A stretch of 64,000 nt of DNA from Microbacterium amylolyticum (GCF_011046975.1 NZ_CP049253.1:62001-126000), one strand, 5' to 3'; shown: positions 7,570 through 16,440, counted from the first letter of the stretch. A program made the numbers and translations. Notes: a model not told the origin generated them from the letters alone.

Positions 7570-8133
7570 ATGGGGACACTGATCTATGCCACATCCTTGT
7601 CCATCGATGGCTACGTCGCCGATGCCGACGGGGACTTCCTGTGGAGCGCGCCGAGCGATGAGGTTTTCGCGGTACACCTCGACCGGATGTCGACCGTGTC
7701 AACCGAGGTGCTGGGACGGAAGACATACCAGTTGATGACCTACTGGGAGAAGCCGCCGGAGGGCGCGACCTGGACCGAGGCGGAGCACGAGTTCGCTCGG
7801 CGTTGGCGAGACACCGAACGCGTGGTCGTCTCGTCCACACTCACGGAATCGGACATCGTGTCGGATGGCACCCGTCTCGTTCCGCGGCTCACGCTGAGAG
7901 ACCTCTCCGCCATCGTCGACGGCGCGCCCGGTGCGGTGGAGATATTCGGGCCGACGGCCGCCGCGGAAGCGATCACCGCGGGGCTGGTCGACGAGTACCA
8001 CCTCTTCGTCGTTCCGCGTTTCGTGGGCGGCGGGCTTCGCGCCCTGCCCGATGGTGCGCAGCAGGCGATGCACCTGCGCGAGCACCGGATCTTCGACGAC
8101 GGAACAGCGATGCTGCGATACACCCGCGCCTGA
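7570..8133 (+). CDS. Dihydrofolate-reductase-like (RibD C-terminal domain) protein
   Basis: A 187-residue NAD(P)H-dependent reductase of the RibD-C/DHFR superfamily. Markers are the N-terminal ATSLSIDGYVAD strand, LGRKTYQLM, the cofactor-binding strand EIFGPTAAAEAITAGLVDEYHLFVVP, and VGGGLRALP. Stand-alone members are common in actinobacteria and their substrates are mostly unknown. The start at 7570 has GGAGGG just upstream and begins the domain exactly. Confidence 0.82.
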   Translation: MGTLIYATSLSIDGYVADADGDFLWSAPSDEVFAVHLDRMSTVSTEVLGRKTYQLMTYWEKPPEGATWTEAEHEFARRWRDTERVVVSSTLTESDIVSDGTRLVPRLTLRDLSAIVDGAPGAVEIFGPTAAAEAITAGLVDEYHLFVVPRFVGGGLRALPDGAQQAMHLREHRIFDDGTAMLRYTRA

Positions 8134-8205
8134 ACGCTGAAGTGAGCGTCCGGTGCGCGGTAGCGTCATCGAAAACTGCGGAACGGTACCAAAGGGAGAC
8201 ACGTA

Positions 8206-8364
8206 GTCGATGAGATGCTCCTCGGCATCGCACCGGTGATCCTTGGCGCGGGCAACCCGCACTTCACAGAACGCGCTATTGCGCGCCCGCTGGAACTGAT
8301 CGAAACTCGACCGATTGATTCGGGCGGCGTCCTGATCCGGTACCGCGTTCCTGCCACGGTATGA
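8206..8364 (+). pseudogene. RibD-C/DHFR-like C-terminal remnant
   Basis: About 52 codons read VDEMLLGIAPVILGAG ... LELIETRPI ... VLIRYRV and then a stop. This is the last third of a second RibD-C-type reductase, different in sequence from the intact neighbour. A stop codon sits directly upstream of the fragment. Confidence 0.65.
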
Positions 8365-8410
8365 CGCCGGCCGCCGCAGGACCAGCGCTCCACCGCGACG
8401 ATAGGGTCGA

Positions 8411-9019
8411 ATGGTGGCCTCCCCCTACGAACGTGCTCTCGGTGACCGGCGTGCCCTGCTTCATCCCGCCATTCAGAGCTACTTCTCAACGATTCCTGAC
8501 GGTCATGTCGGAGTCGGCACGGGGGAGTTCGACAGTTTCGGGCCAGCGCGGCGCTGGGTGTCGTACCTCCTGCGGCCGTTCGAAGCCGCTGGTGTTCTGT
8601 CGTCGCAGATGCACAGCAATGTGCCGTTTCGGATTTTCAATCGAACGATCGCGGGCAGGGCAGTGGCCGATCGAATCATCGAGCTACCGGCCGGCACCTG
8701 GAGGATGACGGATACCGTTTCGCTCGGCTCCCACGGTCGCATCGTCGACCATATCGGCGAGCCATGGCTCATCGCCGTCAGCTTTGACATTGGTGTCGAG
8801 GGCGGGGCGTTGCAGATGGAGAGTTATGCAACGGGAGTTCGCTTGCGCACGCTCCGGTTGCGCATGCCGCGGTTCCTGTCACCACGCGTTCGCCTTGTCG
8901 AGCGTTTCGATGACGCCTCCGGCCGGCACCATGTCGATCTCGTGATGACGCTTCCACTCATCGGACGCATTTACGGATACTCCGGATACTTCACCTACCG
9001 AATCGAGAAGGACTCCTGA
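8411..9019 (+). CDS. DUF4166 domain protein
   Basis: A 202-residue protein covering the DUF4166 family from PYERALGDRRALLHPAIQSYF to the C-terminal LIGRIYGYSGYFTYRIE. No signal peptide or membrane segment is seen. DUF4166 is often fused to or beside TIGR01777-type NAD-dependent epimerases, and such an epimerase remnant follows directly. Biochemical role unknown. Confidence 0.8.
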   Translation: MVASPYERALGDRRALLHPAIQSYFSTIPDGHVGVGTGEFDSFGPARRWVSYLLRPFEAAGVLSSQMHSNVPFRIFNRTIAGRAVADRIIELPAGTWRMTDTVSLGSHGRIVDHIGEPWLIAVSFDIGVEGGALQMESYATGVRLRTLRLRMPRFLSPRVRLVERFDDASGRHHVDLVMTLPLIGRIYGYSGYFTYRIEKDS

Positions 9020-9023
9020 CACG

Positions 9024-9255
9024 TGTTGTGTCGCCCTCCGGTCGGCAATCGTGCTGGGGCACGGCGGCGTGCTTGCACCGCTGAAGAAGTTGGCGAAGAT
9101 CGGTCTCGGCGGCGCTCAACACGACGGCTGGTGGCCGGTTTCGCGCGCTCGCCGCGAGGCGGGAACGGCACACATGCCTGGAGCACGCCGGATACGAGTT
9201 CCGGCGTCCCGATCTCGACTCGGCGTTGCGAGAATCGCTCAGCGACGCGGCGTGA
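9024..9255 (+). pseudogene. TIGR01777-family epimerase remnant
   Basis: One frame reads VALRSAIVLGHGGVLAPL ... KIGLGGAQ ... WWPVS, the middle of an SDR-type sugar-nucleotide epimerase. After a deletion and frame change the gene resumes with LEHAGYEFRRPDLDSALRE and stops at 9253-9255, the usual C-terminal (DUF1731) end. The N-terminal NAD-binding part is absent. Its position after DUF4166 matches the usual pairing. Confidence 0.68.
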
Positions 9256-9339
9256 TCACCTGACGTCGACCTGCGATTCGGGCACGAGGCTCACACGCGG
9301 TCAGACGCTTCTCAAAGGGTTCCTCGCTATTGTCGGCGC

Positions 9340-9708
9340 ATGCGTCGACTTGCTCTTGTCTCGATCCTCGCCGTCGGATCCCTCGCCGCCGGATGCTCTC
9401 AGGTGTCGCAGTTCGCTGGGGAGGCCGTGGGGGTTCCCGTCGAAAAGATCTGCGCAACGTTCGACGATGCGTACGACCAGTACCAAGGTCTGCTCGAGCG
9501 CGGTGACGCCACGGAGCAGCAGGTTCAGGCTGCGCGAGACGGACTTGTCGGTACGCTTGAGGACCTCGCAGACGATGTGGGCGGGCAGGTAGGTGAGATG
9601 ATCCGCAGCAATGCGAGTCGTCTGGCCGAGGCGAACAACCTCCAGTCGCCCGAGTCGATTGAAGCGATCGAACAGGCTCGGGAATCGCTGACGACCTTCT
9701 GCGGCTGA
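9340..9708 (+). CDS. Small lipoprotein
   Basis: A 122-residue predicted lipoprotein. A short hydrophobic signal peptide ends in the lipobox LAAGC, with Cys19 as the lipidated residue. The mature part is largely helical and acidic (DDAYDQYQGLLERG ... NNLQSPESIEAIEQARESL) and has two further Cys residues (in KICATF and at TTFCG), which could form a disulfide outside the cell. No family recognised. Confidence 0.75.
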   Translation: MRRLALVSILAVGSLAAGCSQVSQFAGEAVGVPVEKICATFDDAYDQYQGLLERGDATEQQVQAARDGLVGTLEDLADDVGGQVGEMIRSNASRLAEANNLQSPESIEAIEQARESLTTFCG

Positions 9709-9709
9709 C

Positions 9710-10150
9710 TCAGTCGTGACCAGGACGCCGCCGGTCACGCTTGGTCTCGGATCGCCTGCGCTTGTCTTCGAGACGACGTCGGCGTGATCCGCGCGTGGGG
9801 CGTGTCGCCCGGCGCAGCGCTTCCGGCATGAGTGCCTCGCGGAGAAGAGTCGCCAGACGTTCCCGTGCGGCTGTTCGGTTTCGTCGTTGTGATCGGTGCT
9901 CGGACGCCGTGATCGTGAGAACGGTGCCAGACAAGCGCTCTGCTAAGCGCTCAAGCACTCGTGCGCGCTGGGCATCGCTCACGGCCACCGTCGTCCCCAG
10001 GTCGAGGCTCAGCTGGACGCGGGAGTCAGCAGTGTTGACACCCTGACCGCCGGGCCCGGATGAGCGCGAGAACTGTTCGATGAGCTCGCTCGCCGGCACT
10101 CGGAGCCCCCGGGGCGCGCCGGGGCCTGCCGGCACGATGAGATCATCCAC
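9710..10150 (-). CDS. arfB: Peptidyl-tRNA hydrolase ArfB (YaeJ family)
   Basis: A release-factor-like rescue protein of 146 residues. The catalytic GGQ motif occurs in SSGPGGQGVNTADSRVQL (GGQ at residues 34-36). The C-terminal tail is very basic (RGSRRRRLEDKRRRSETKRDRR), as expected for the part that enters the ribosomal mRNA channel. GTG 10150 gives the usual family length; ATG 10174 is an alternative. The start overlaps the upstream hydrolase stop on the same strand. ArfB frees ribosomes stalled without a stop codon, and the tmRNA gene lies 3 kb away. Confidence 0.88.
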   Translation of the reverse strand: MDDLIVPAGPGAPRGLRVPASELIEQFSRSSGPGGQGVNTADSRVQLSLDLGTTVAVSDAQRARVLERLAERLSGTVLTITASEHRSQRRNRTAARERLATLLREALMPEALRRATRPTRGSRRRRLEDKRRRSETKRDRRRPGHD

Positions 10151-10931
10151 GTATCGAGTGTGCCCTGTCCACATCGTCGGCGAGTACCTGCGGCCAGGTG
10201 GCAACGTCCTGAGGCGTGCGCGCCACGGACAACTGGGCATGCGGAAGCATGTCGACGAGCGCTTCTGCCGTCGACAGCGGATGGGACGGGTCGTCTGTCC
10301 ACGCGAGCACTGAGACGGGAACGTCGATCAGTGCGATGTCCGCTCGATCAGGCAGGTTGCTCTGAGCGGCACCGCGGAACAGGGACGGCAAGAGTTCCGC
10401 CGACACATCGGGAAGCGTTTCGGGTTTGCCCGTTGTCGCAGGTGGTGGTGTTGTCCCGGTGGCGGTCAGATAAGCGCGTATGCCGATGCTCTCGATGAGG
10501 TCCGCGGCACGAAGGTAGGTGGTCGATTGAGCCGAGCGCGTTTCCCATGCCGTCGGCGGGACCATCAGCGTCAGCCCGGAAAAGCGCTCGGGGTCGCGGA
10601 TAGCGGCGTGAAGAAGCGTGGCCGCGCCCATGGATGGCCCGACGCCGTGGACCTTTTCGCCGGGAAAGCGATGGTCGAGAAGCCGGAGCAGATCGTCGGC
10701 GAGCACGGGCCAGACGTAGTCTGATGCCACAGCTCTGCCGGTCGATTCGCCGTGGCCGCGCGCGTCGTAGCGGAGCAGTCGCGTGCCGGAGAGCCCACGC
10801 CCGAGATCAAGGTCGAGAATGCGGTCGCGCTGTCGGCTCGATGTCAGGCCATGGAGCTGGACAACGGGGAATCCCTGCTCGTCGCTGAACTCGGTTGCGA
10901 GAGTAGCTCCGGGAACGGCGAACGGTGGCAT
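10143..10931 (-). CDS. Alpha/beta hydrolase
   Basis: A 262-residue alpha/beta hydrolase with HGLTSS (residues 27-32), RYDARGHGES and the nucleophile elbow GPSMGA (Ser100). The region where the catalytic His is normally found reads ARTPQDVATWPQVL and has no His, so activity in the usual sense is uncertain. It overlaps arfB by 8 bases and is probably co-transcribed with it. Substrate unknown. Confidence 0.75.
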   Translation of the reverse strand: MPPFAVPGATLATEFSDEQGFPVVQLHGLTSSRQRDRILDLDLGRGLSGTRLLRYDARGHGESTGRAVASDYVWPVLADDLLRLLDHRFPGEKVHGVGPSMGAATLLHAAIRDPERFSGLTLMVPPTAWETRSAQSTTYLRAADLIESIGIRAYLTATGTTPPPATTGKPETLPDVSAELLPSLFRGAAQSNLPDRADIALIDVPVSVLAWTDDPSHPLSTAEALVDMLPHAQLSVARTPQDVATWPQVLADDVDRAHSIRG

Positions 10932-10980
10932 CAGGCTCCTTGCGTCACGGTTCGTAAACGGGTGGCACTAGGGTAGCGCC

Positions 10981-12735
10981 ATGCGGCTCACCAACGTCGC
11001 CCACATGCGACTCCCTTTCGGTCGTCTCTGGGGATATCACCTCGCTCCCGGCGAATCGGGGCAGTCGTTGCCCGTGTCGTTCGACCAGCGTCGGCACGTG
11101 TCAGCGGGGGACCGCCCCGGTTCGTGGATGGCTCTTTCCTTGCGGCTGCCGGACCCCGTGGACCGGGAGGCATTGTCTGCGGCGTGGATGTCGGTCATCT
11201 CCCGGCACGGAACACTTCGAACAGCGTTTCGCCCGGATGACGCGGGGATCCCTGTGCTCGAAGAGATTCAGGTCGCTGAGGGAACGTGGGAGGAACACCC
11301 GATTGCGCCGGGAGAGGCTGTCAACGAGGCGCTCGGCAGCGTGCTGGATCGTTTCTGCACCTCGTATTCCCGGCCCTCGCACCGGTTGTGTGTTCTCGAG
11401 ACCGCGACCGATAGCACCGTGGTCATCGGGGCAGACCATGCCCATGTCGACATGTGGTCGATGCTCGTGATTGCGCGTGATCTCTTGCGTGCTCTGGCGG
11501 AGCCGGGGGTCGAATATCCCCCAGTATTGCCGTTCGCAGACCACACGGCTGCGCTCCGAGAGCGTCCGGATGCGCCGGAGGATCTTCGCGGGCGCTGGAG
11601 AGAAATCCTCGAAGCCGGCGGCGATGTCATGCCACGTTTCCCGCTGCCGCTCGGATCTGAGGAACCTCATCCGGAGCGCGTTGAGGTCCGCGACGTCTTT
11701 GACGTTGACGACAGCGCGGCGTTCAGCGTTCAAGCGCAGGAAGAAGGAACATCGACGCTCTCTCTCGCCGTGTCCGCGATGACGCAGGTCACGCAAGAGC
11801 TCGCCGGTGCTTCGCTTCGTGCCGTTTTCCCCGTGCACAGCCGATACGACGCCACGTGGCATGACTCGGTGGGCTGGTTCATCACGAACTCCGTGATCGA
11901 ATCCCGTGATCCCGATCCGAAAGCGTGCGCGTCCGCGGTGAAAGAGGCGGTGCGGCTCGGGTCGGTGTCGCTCGAAGATGTTTTGGAGCCATGGGGCGGG
12001 ATGCCCGAGGCGCCGGGGATGTTCGCGATTTCTTGGCTCGATCTGCGCCGGTTGCCCGTGCATGTTGACTCTGTGGGGCTTGAGGCCCAGTATGTCGGCG
12101 CGCGTATCCGCACCGACGGCGTCATGCTGTGGTTCGTCCTCGACGGTTCCGGTGTGCACTTGCGGTGCCGGTATCCCGATACGCCGGAAGCGAGAACCAA
12201 CGTCGGGAAATGGCTCGATCTGCTGGTGGCCCGTATGCGCCAGCTGGCGCGGGAGAGTGCACGTGGTCGGTTGCGGCTCGGGGAGCGGATATTCCGTGTG
12301 CAGCGGGCAATACGTGCCGATGTGCGCGCCGTGATCGATTTGCTGCCGGATGACGAGCTTCGACGCACACGCGAGACGGGGGAGAGCGCCGCCTACGAGG
12401 CTGCCTATGACCTGGTCTCCCGCGACGGATCGCATTTTCTTGCGGTGGTGCGTGACGAAAGCGACGCGTTGGTGGGGACGATGCAGCTCACGGTCATTCC
12501 CGGCCTTGTGCGTAGCGGGGCGACACGCCTCCAGATCGAGGGTTTCCGGGTGCGCGCGGATGTTCGCGGTGAAGGGCTGGGATCGCGCATGTTGGAATGG
12601 GCGCACGATTACGGCCGGGCGCGCGGGGCCACGCTGGCGCAGGTGGCCACGGACGAGGCTCGTGAGCGCGCACGACCCTTTTATACGGGGCATGGCTACG
12701 AAGCCAGTCACGTCGGATTCAAGAAGCAGCTTTAG
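10981..12735 (+). CDS. Condensation-domain / GNAT fusion protein
   Basis: A 584-residue protein. Residues about 25-420 form a condensation-type acyltransferase domain: an N-terminal VSFDQRR, SVISRHGTLRTAFR, and the catalytic HAHVD (residues 153-157, HxxxD). A later VGWFITNS matches the conserved floor-loop region. Residues about 440-584 form a GNAT domain with RGEGLGSRM as acetyl-CoA loop. No carrier-protein or adenylation domain is encoded nearby. Known condensation domains join acyl or aminoacyl groups, and GNATs acylate amines; that this fusion makes or modifies a small amide is inference. It is followed 8 bases later by an HhH gene with a strong RBS. Confidence 0.72.
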   Translation: MRLTNVAHMRLPFGRLWGYHLAPGESGQSLPVSFDQRRHVSAGDRPGSWMALSLRLPDPVDREALSAAWMSVISRHGTLRTAFRPDDAGIPVLEEIQVAEGTWEEHPIAPGEAVNEALGSVLDRFCTSYSRPSHRLCVLETATDSTVVIGADHAHVDMWSMLVIARDLLRALAEPGVEYPPVLPFADHTAALRERPDAPEDLRGRWREILEAGGDVMPRFPLPLGSEEPHPERVEVRDVFDVDDSAAFSVQAQEEGTSTLSLAVSAMTQVTQELAGASLRAVFPVHSRYDATWHDSVGWFITNSVIESRDPDPKACASAVKEAVRLGSVSLEDVLEPWGGMPEAPGMFAISWLDLRRLPVHVDSVGLEAQYVGARIRTDGVMLWFVLDGSGVHLRCRYPDTPEARTNVGKWLDLLVARMRQLARESARGRLRLGERIFRVQRAIRADVRAVIDLLPDDELRRTRETGESAAYEAAYDLVSRDGSHFLAVVRDESDALVGTMQLTVIPGLVRSGATRLQIEGFRVRADVRGEGLGSRMLEWAHDYGRARGATLAQVATDEARERARPFYTGHGYEASHVGFKKQL

Positions 12736-12743
12736 GAGGAACG

Positions 12744-12953
12744 ATGTCGACACGCGATGTTCCACGTCACATAGGCGACCTTCCGTTCATCGGCCGACCC
12801 GCCAATAGCGCGCTTCTCGCGGCGGGTATCACAACGCTCGACGAGGTGGCCGCGTACGGGGTGGATGAGTTGCTTGAGCTTCACGGCGTCGGACCGAAGG
12901 CGGTGCGCATTTTGAAGGAAGCTCTCGCCGATAGCGAAGAACCTCGGCCATGA
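12744..12953 (+). CDS. Helix-hairpin-helix domain protein
   Basis: A 69-residue protein made almost entirely of one HhH-type module (IGRPANSALLAAGITTLDEVA ... LLELHGVGPKAVRILKEAL), like the RNA-polymerase alpha C-terminal or TfoX C-terminal domain. HhH units bind DNA non-specifically or mediate protein contacts. AGGAGGA lies just before the start and 8 bases separate it from the condensation/GNAT gene, so the two are one operon. Confidence 0.75.
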   Translation: MSTRDVPRHIGDLPFIGRPANSALLAAGITTLDEVAAYGVDELLELHGVGPKAVRILKEALADSEEPRP

Positions 12954-13067
12954 GGGGCTGAGGTGGACGTTGCCCGCCGCTGTGATGTAGTCTGAAGTGC
13001 TCGGGCATGTTCCGAGATGAAAAATCAACAGTGTGCGTATGCGGTTCCCTTCAACCGAAGGATCTAC

Positions 13068-13437
13068 GGGGCTGATCGGTTTCGACAGCGCCTGCTGATC
13101 TGAGGAAAGCGGGCCGAGGATGCAGGGTTATCTCGTTAACGATCTCTGCAAAAACACAAGTGCCGAATCCAAGCGCACTGACTTCGCCCTCGCTGCATAA
13201 GCGAGCCCGATAGTCCGTCAGACCGTGGTTGATCCCGACACGGACCCTGGCGTCATTTAGGGATCTTGCTACGACGTGGCGTCGAGACGCGTCGTGGGAC
13301 TTTTTCTCGACTGGGCTTGTCGACCTATGTGTCTGTTCTAAAGGTCGGAGCCGATGAGAACGTCTCAACAGACTGCGCCCGGAGAAACCCCAGTGAACCA
13401 GCGCTGGACGGGGGTTCAATTCCCCCCAGCTCCACGA
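13068..13437 (+). ncRNA. ssrA: tmRNA (transfer-messenger RNA)
   Basis: The 5' end GGGGCTGATCGGTTTCGAC and the 3' T-arm/acceptor (GGGGGTTCAATTCCCCCC then AGCTCC) pair as a tRNA-like domain. An internal tag frame ends AESKRTDFALAA-stop (13162-13200), typical of actinobacterial ssrA tags. It rescues stalled ribosomes with SmpB, which is not encoded in the window. Confidence 0.95.
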
Positions 13438-13455
13438 TCGCTACGCACCTGTGGC

Positions 13456-13502
13456 TAACCCCCTTGTTCCCTACTCTCCGTTGGGATCGAGGGGGTTATT
13501 TT
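13456..13502 (+). terminator. Terminator after tmRNA
   Basis: Inverted repeat TAACCCCCT ... AGGGGGTTA (13456-13497) followed by TTTT, directly downstream of ssrA. Confidence 0.75.
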
Positions 13503-13591
13503 CGTGCCGCCGAACCGCTCTCAAGAACGGAGCTTGGATGCGTTCCGGGCACGCTCTGGAGCGCAGCAACGGCGAAGGGCGCGGCGTCTAT

Positions 13592-14248
13592 TCAGTCGAC
13601 GGTGACTTCACCCGTGACTGTGTCGACGAGGACATCGATCGATCCGCCTCCGGTGAGGTCGATCGAGATATCCCAGTACCAGCGTCCGTCGTCATCATCC
13701 AGTTCGGCGTCGTCGATGACGCCGTCGTGGGCGGTCAGGGCGATCGCGATTGCCTCAGCGAGCGTCACCGTCGCTTGTGCCAGCCCCTGAGCGTCGTTAT
13801 CACTGAGGCCGCCATCATCCTCGGTGCGAACAACACGACCCTCCGCGGCATCGACCGTGACCTCTACAGAGCGGTCACCGACCGCAACGTCGATCTCGCG
13901 GATTCCGTCGCGGTCTTCGTCATCGATTTCGTATGCCTTCCCGCCTGTGCCAGATTCGGCGATGCCAATTGCTTGAAGAATCGCGGGAAACGGTTCCTCA
14001 TTGGTTTCAGGACCCGTCGTTTCCGCTGGTGATTCGGGCGTACTCCTCTCGTCAGCCGGCGTGGCGGGGTCGGTTGGTTCTGTCGACGGAACGGGGCGAG
14101 TCGTTCTCTCGGACGAAGGGAGATTTTCGCTTGTCGTCACTTCTTCTCCGGCTTCGATACCGGCCTGGCCGCACGACGTGAAGCTGAGGGCTGTGGCGAG
14201 AGCAACGGACGTGATGGCGCTCCCGCGGAGCAAGCGTGCGATCGTCAT
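13592..14248 (-). CDS. PepSY-like lipoprotein
   Basis: A 218-residue predicted lipoprotein. The signal peptide ends in LSFTSC (Cys26), followed by a Ser/Thr/Pro/Glu-rich linker of about 70 residues. Two PepSY-like units follow (IGIAESGTGGKAYEIDDED ... VEVTVDAAEGRVV and IAIALTAHDG ... IDVLVDTVTGEVTVD). PepSY domains are thought to bind or inhibit proteases or sense peptides outside the membrane. ATG 14248 is chosen because it starts the signal peptide. Confidence 0.78.
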   Translation of the reverse strand: MTIARLLRGSAITSVALATALSFTSCGQAGIEAGEEVTTSENLPSSERTTRPVPSTEPTDPATPADERSTPESPAETTGPETNEEPFPAILQAIGIAESGTGGKAYEIDDEDRDGIREIDVAVGDRSVEVTVDAAEGRVVRTEDDGGLSDNDAQGLAQATVTLAEAIAIALTAHDGVIDDAELDDDDGRWYWDISIDLTGGGSIDVLVDTVTGEVTVD

Positions 14249-14277
14249 GAGTACTATTTTGTGCCTCCTGCTCGCGG

Positions 14278-15624
14278 TCACCCGACCCGCCACGCGCGGA
14301 ATCCAGCATCGTCATGGGCGATGACCAGGTGATTCGATACGACCAGGTCCGTGCCCGGCATCGGAATCGTGCGCGGGTGCCCTGTTCGGTCTGTTGCGAA
14401 GAAATGGCCGTCGTCCGTTTCCAGCCAGCCGTAAGAACCCGCAACGGCGCTCAGCACCGCATCGTCGGTCGGTTCCGGTGCGGGAACGGCGTTCCCATCG
14501 GTTCCTACCGACATCAGCGCGCCGTCGCGTCCTAGCCACATGGACACATCCGTTCCCAGAAGAGCCGCGCCCGGAAGGTGCGAGAGCACGCGTCCGTCCG
14601 TGGCATCAATAAGAGAAGCTCCTTCTCGGTGCTGGGCGAGAGCCAGAGAGGAGCGTCCCGTCGCGTGCCAGGTGTCATGGCCGTCAAGCACCCACCGCTC
14701 GTCGCCGGTTTCGAGGTCGAGGCCGACGAGTTCTCCCTCCCGGGTGGCGATGACGACCTCACCGGCTATCCGAACCGCGCTTGCACCGTCGGCCTCCCAG
14801 CGGGTCTCGCCGTCGTCGGCCGCAACGGCCACGGTGCGAATACCGCCGCTCTGAACGTTTAGGAGCACCGTTCCCCGCGCGACATCGACCACGTCGAGCG
14901 TGGCTGCCAACAGCGATTCCGCCGCGGGATCATCCTTTTCGACGCTGGGGATCGGTGTGTTTTCCCACAAGACCGTGTTGAGATCTTGTGCATCGATACC
15001 GACAATGCCGAGCGCACGCGTATGAAAAATGTCATCTTCGTCGCACCACGCGACCTCGATGCCGGGAGTTGTTTCGATCTCGCACGGGACGGCGTAGAAG
15101 CGTTCGACATGAACGCCGCCGATGGCTGTGTTCGCCAGCCAGCCGTCGGCGGAGAAGAAGCTCCCGACGCTCTCGTCGGTCAGGATGACGGGCTCGAACG
15201 CCGAGCGCCGCTGCCACAAAACACCGTCGGGAAGAACGCTGTCGGGCGTCACCTCGGCGCTGGGGAGGGGCGGGGGGAGTGGTTCGTCGTCATCGACGTC
15301 ATCGGAGACATCGATTGCTTCGACGGTCCTCCGCCCGCGGTCATCAGAGCCGGCAACTACGAGCACATCGCCGGAGATCGTTGCCCGAATCACCCTGTTC
15401 ACGATCGATCCCTCCGGTACGGGGATCTCCTCCAGAACAAGATCGGGGAGGGCATCGCCTGAGAACCGTGGCGTGTCCGGGGTTGCCTCGGAGGAGAGAG
15501 TTGCGCGTGGCGCAACGGTCGGGTCGGGGAGGCCGCTGCTCGGAGCCTCGGCGCAGGAAGCGGCCGACATCGTCAGCACAACGACGCCGATTCCCAGAAG
15601 AACTCGTCCGCGAACGGCTCCCAT
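14278..15624 (-). CDS. Lipoprotein with PQQ-like beta-propeller repeats
   Basis: A 448-residue lipoprotein (lipobox AASC, Cys24). The mature part contains PQQ/quinoprotein-like strands: VAADDGETRWEADG, VIATREGELVGLDLETGDE, and SLALAQHREGASLIDATDG. These propellers usually act as extracytoplasmic scaffolds. ATG 15624 starts directly at the signal peptide. The stop lies about 30 bases before the PepSY lipoprotein gene on the same strand, suggesting an operon. Confidence 0.75.
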   Translation of the reverse strand: MGAVRGRVLLGIGVVVLTMSAASCAEAPSSGLPDPTVAPRATLSSEATPDTPRFSGDALPDLVLEEIPVPEGSIVNRVIRATISGDVLVVAGSDDRGRRTVEAIDVSDDVDDDEPLPPPLPSAEVTPDSVLPDGVLWQRRSAFEPVILTDESVGSFFSADGWLANTAIGGVHVERFYAVPCEIETTPGIEVAWCDEDDIFHTRALGIVGIDAQDLNTVLWENTPIPSVEKDDPAAESLLAATLDVVDVARGTVLLNVQSGGIRTVAVAADDGETRWEADGASAVRIAGEVVIATREGELVGLDLETGDERWVLDGHDTWHATGRSSLALAQHREGASLIDATDGRVLSHLPGAALLGTDVSMWLGRDGALMSVGTDGNAVPAPEPTDDAVLSAVAGSYGWLETDDGHFFATDRTGHPRTIPMPGTDLVVSNHLVIAHDDAGFRAWRVG

Positions 15625-15662
15625 GAACCGCACACTAGCGCGGCGGGGAGCCGCGCGTTAGA

Positions 15663-16283
15663 TCACAAAGCGAACTGTGATCGAACGATTCGTTCTGCCG
15701 CATCCGTGTCACCCGCGGTGAGCGCACGACTCAGAGCCTCGTAGCTGTCAACGAGTTCGTTGGGATCGCTCAACGGAAGCTTCACATACTGAAGGTTTCG
15801 CGCAAGAGCGATGTCGGTGTCGCGCGAAATGGTATCGACGAACGGGTTGGCGGCGATGTCGAGAATCATGCGGTGGAATGCGCGTCGCGCAGCGAGCGGA
15901 CTGGCGTGATTCTTGACGTCCGCGATGATCGCATCAATAGCGGACGTGGCCTCTGTGCGCTGCTGTGTGCTCATCCGAAGGCATGCCATCCGGATGGTCG
16001 ATGAGGCGTAGTAACCGGCAAACTCGAGCGTGCCCTGTGCCATCTCGGGGGTGACGATCGTCACACGCGTGAACCGGCTGGGGGACATCTCGACAAGCCC
16101 GATGCGTTCGAGCCGTTGCAGAGCTTCACGAACGGGCATGCGAGACACGCCCATCGACTGCGCAAGCTCGCCGTCACGGAGACGCTGGCCTGGCGCGAGG
16201 GACTCATCGATGATGGCGTTCGCCATCCGCTCGAACACCGTGTCAGCGAGGCGAACGGTGGCGGAGGAGACGGGGTGCAACAT
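15663..16283 (-). CDS. GntR-family regulator (FCD-type)
   Basis: A 206-residue regulator. The N-terminal winged helix is clear (ANAIIDESLAPGQRLRDGELAQSMGVSRMPVREALQRLE), followed by an all-helical FCD-like effector domain (AFHRMILDIAANPFV). FadR/FCD members respond to small organic acids or sugars. ATG 16283 is preceded by AGAGG at a good distance. No obvious target is adjacent. Confidence 0.85.
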   Translation of the reverse strand: MLHPVSSATVRLADTVFERMANAIIDESLAPGQRLRDGELAQSMGVSRMPVREALQRLERIGLVEMSPSRFTRVTIVTPEMAQGTLEFAGYYASSTIRMACLRMSTQQRTEATSAIDAIIADVKNHASPLAARRAFHRMILDIAANPFVDTISRDTDIALARNLQYVKLPLSDPNELVDSYEALSRALTAGDTDAAERIVRSQFAL

Positions 16284-16440
16284 GAACAGACCTCTTCGCA
16301 CGAAAACACTGGCCGGCGCACGATGCAACCGACCGACTTCACGATGCTAAGAACGCCCGGGAGGATCGAGGCGAACAGACGCCTGATTGTCGACAGTCAC
16401 GGGAAACACTCAGCACCGGCAGGTCCAGACGCGGGGAGGT

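Noticed and set aside
11101..12765. Long open frame antisense to the condensation/GNAT gene
   Set aside because: It follows from high GC in the third codon position; no motifs, no RBS, and the plus strand has clear domains.
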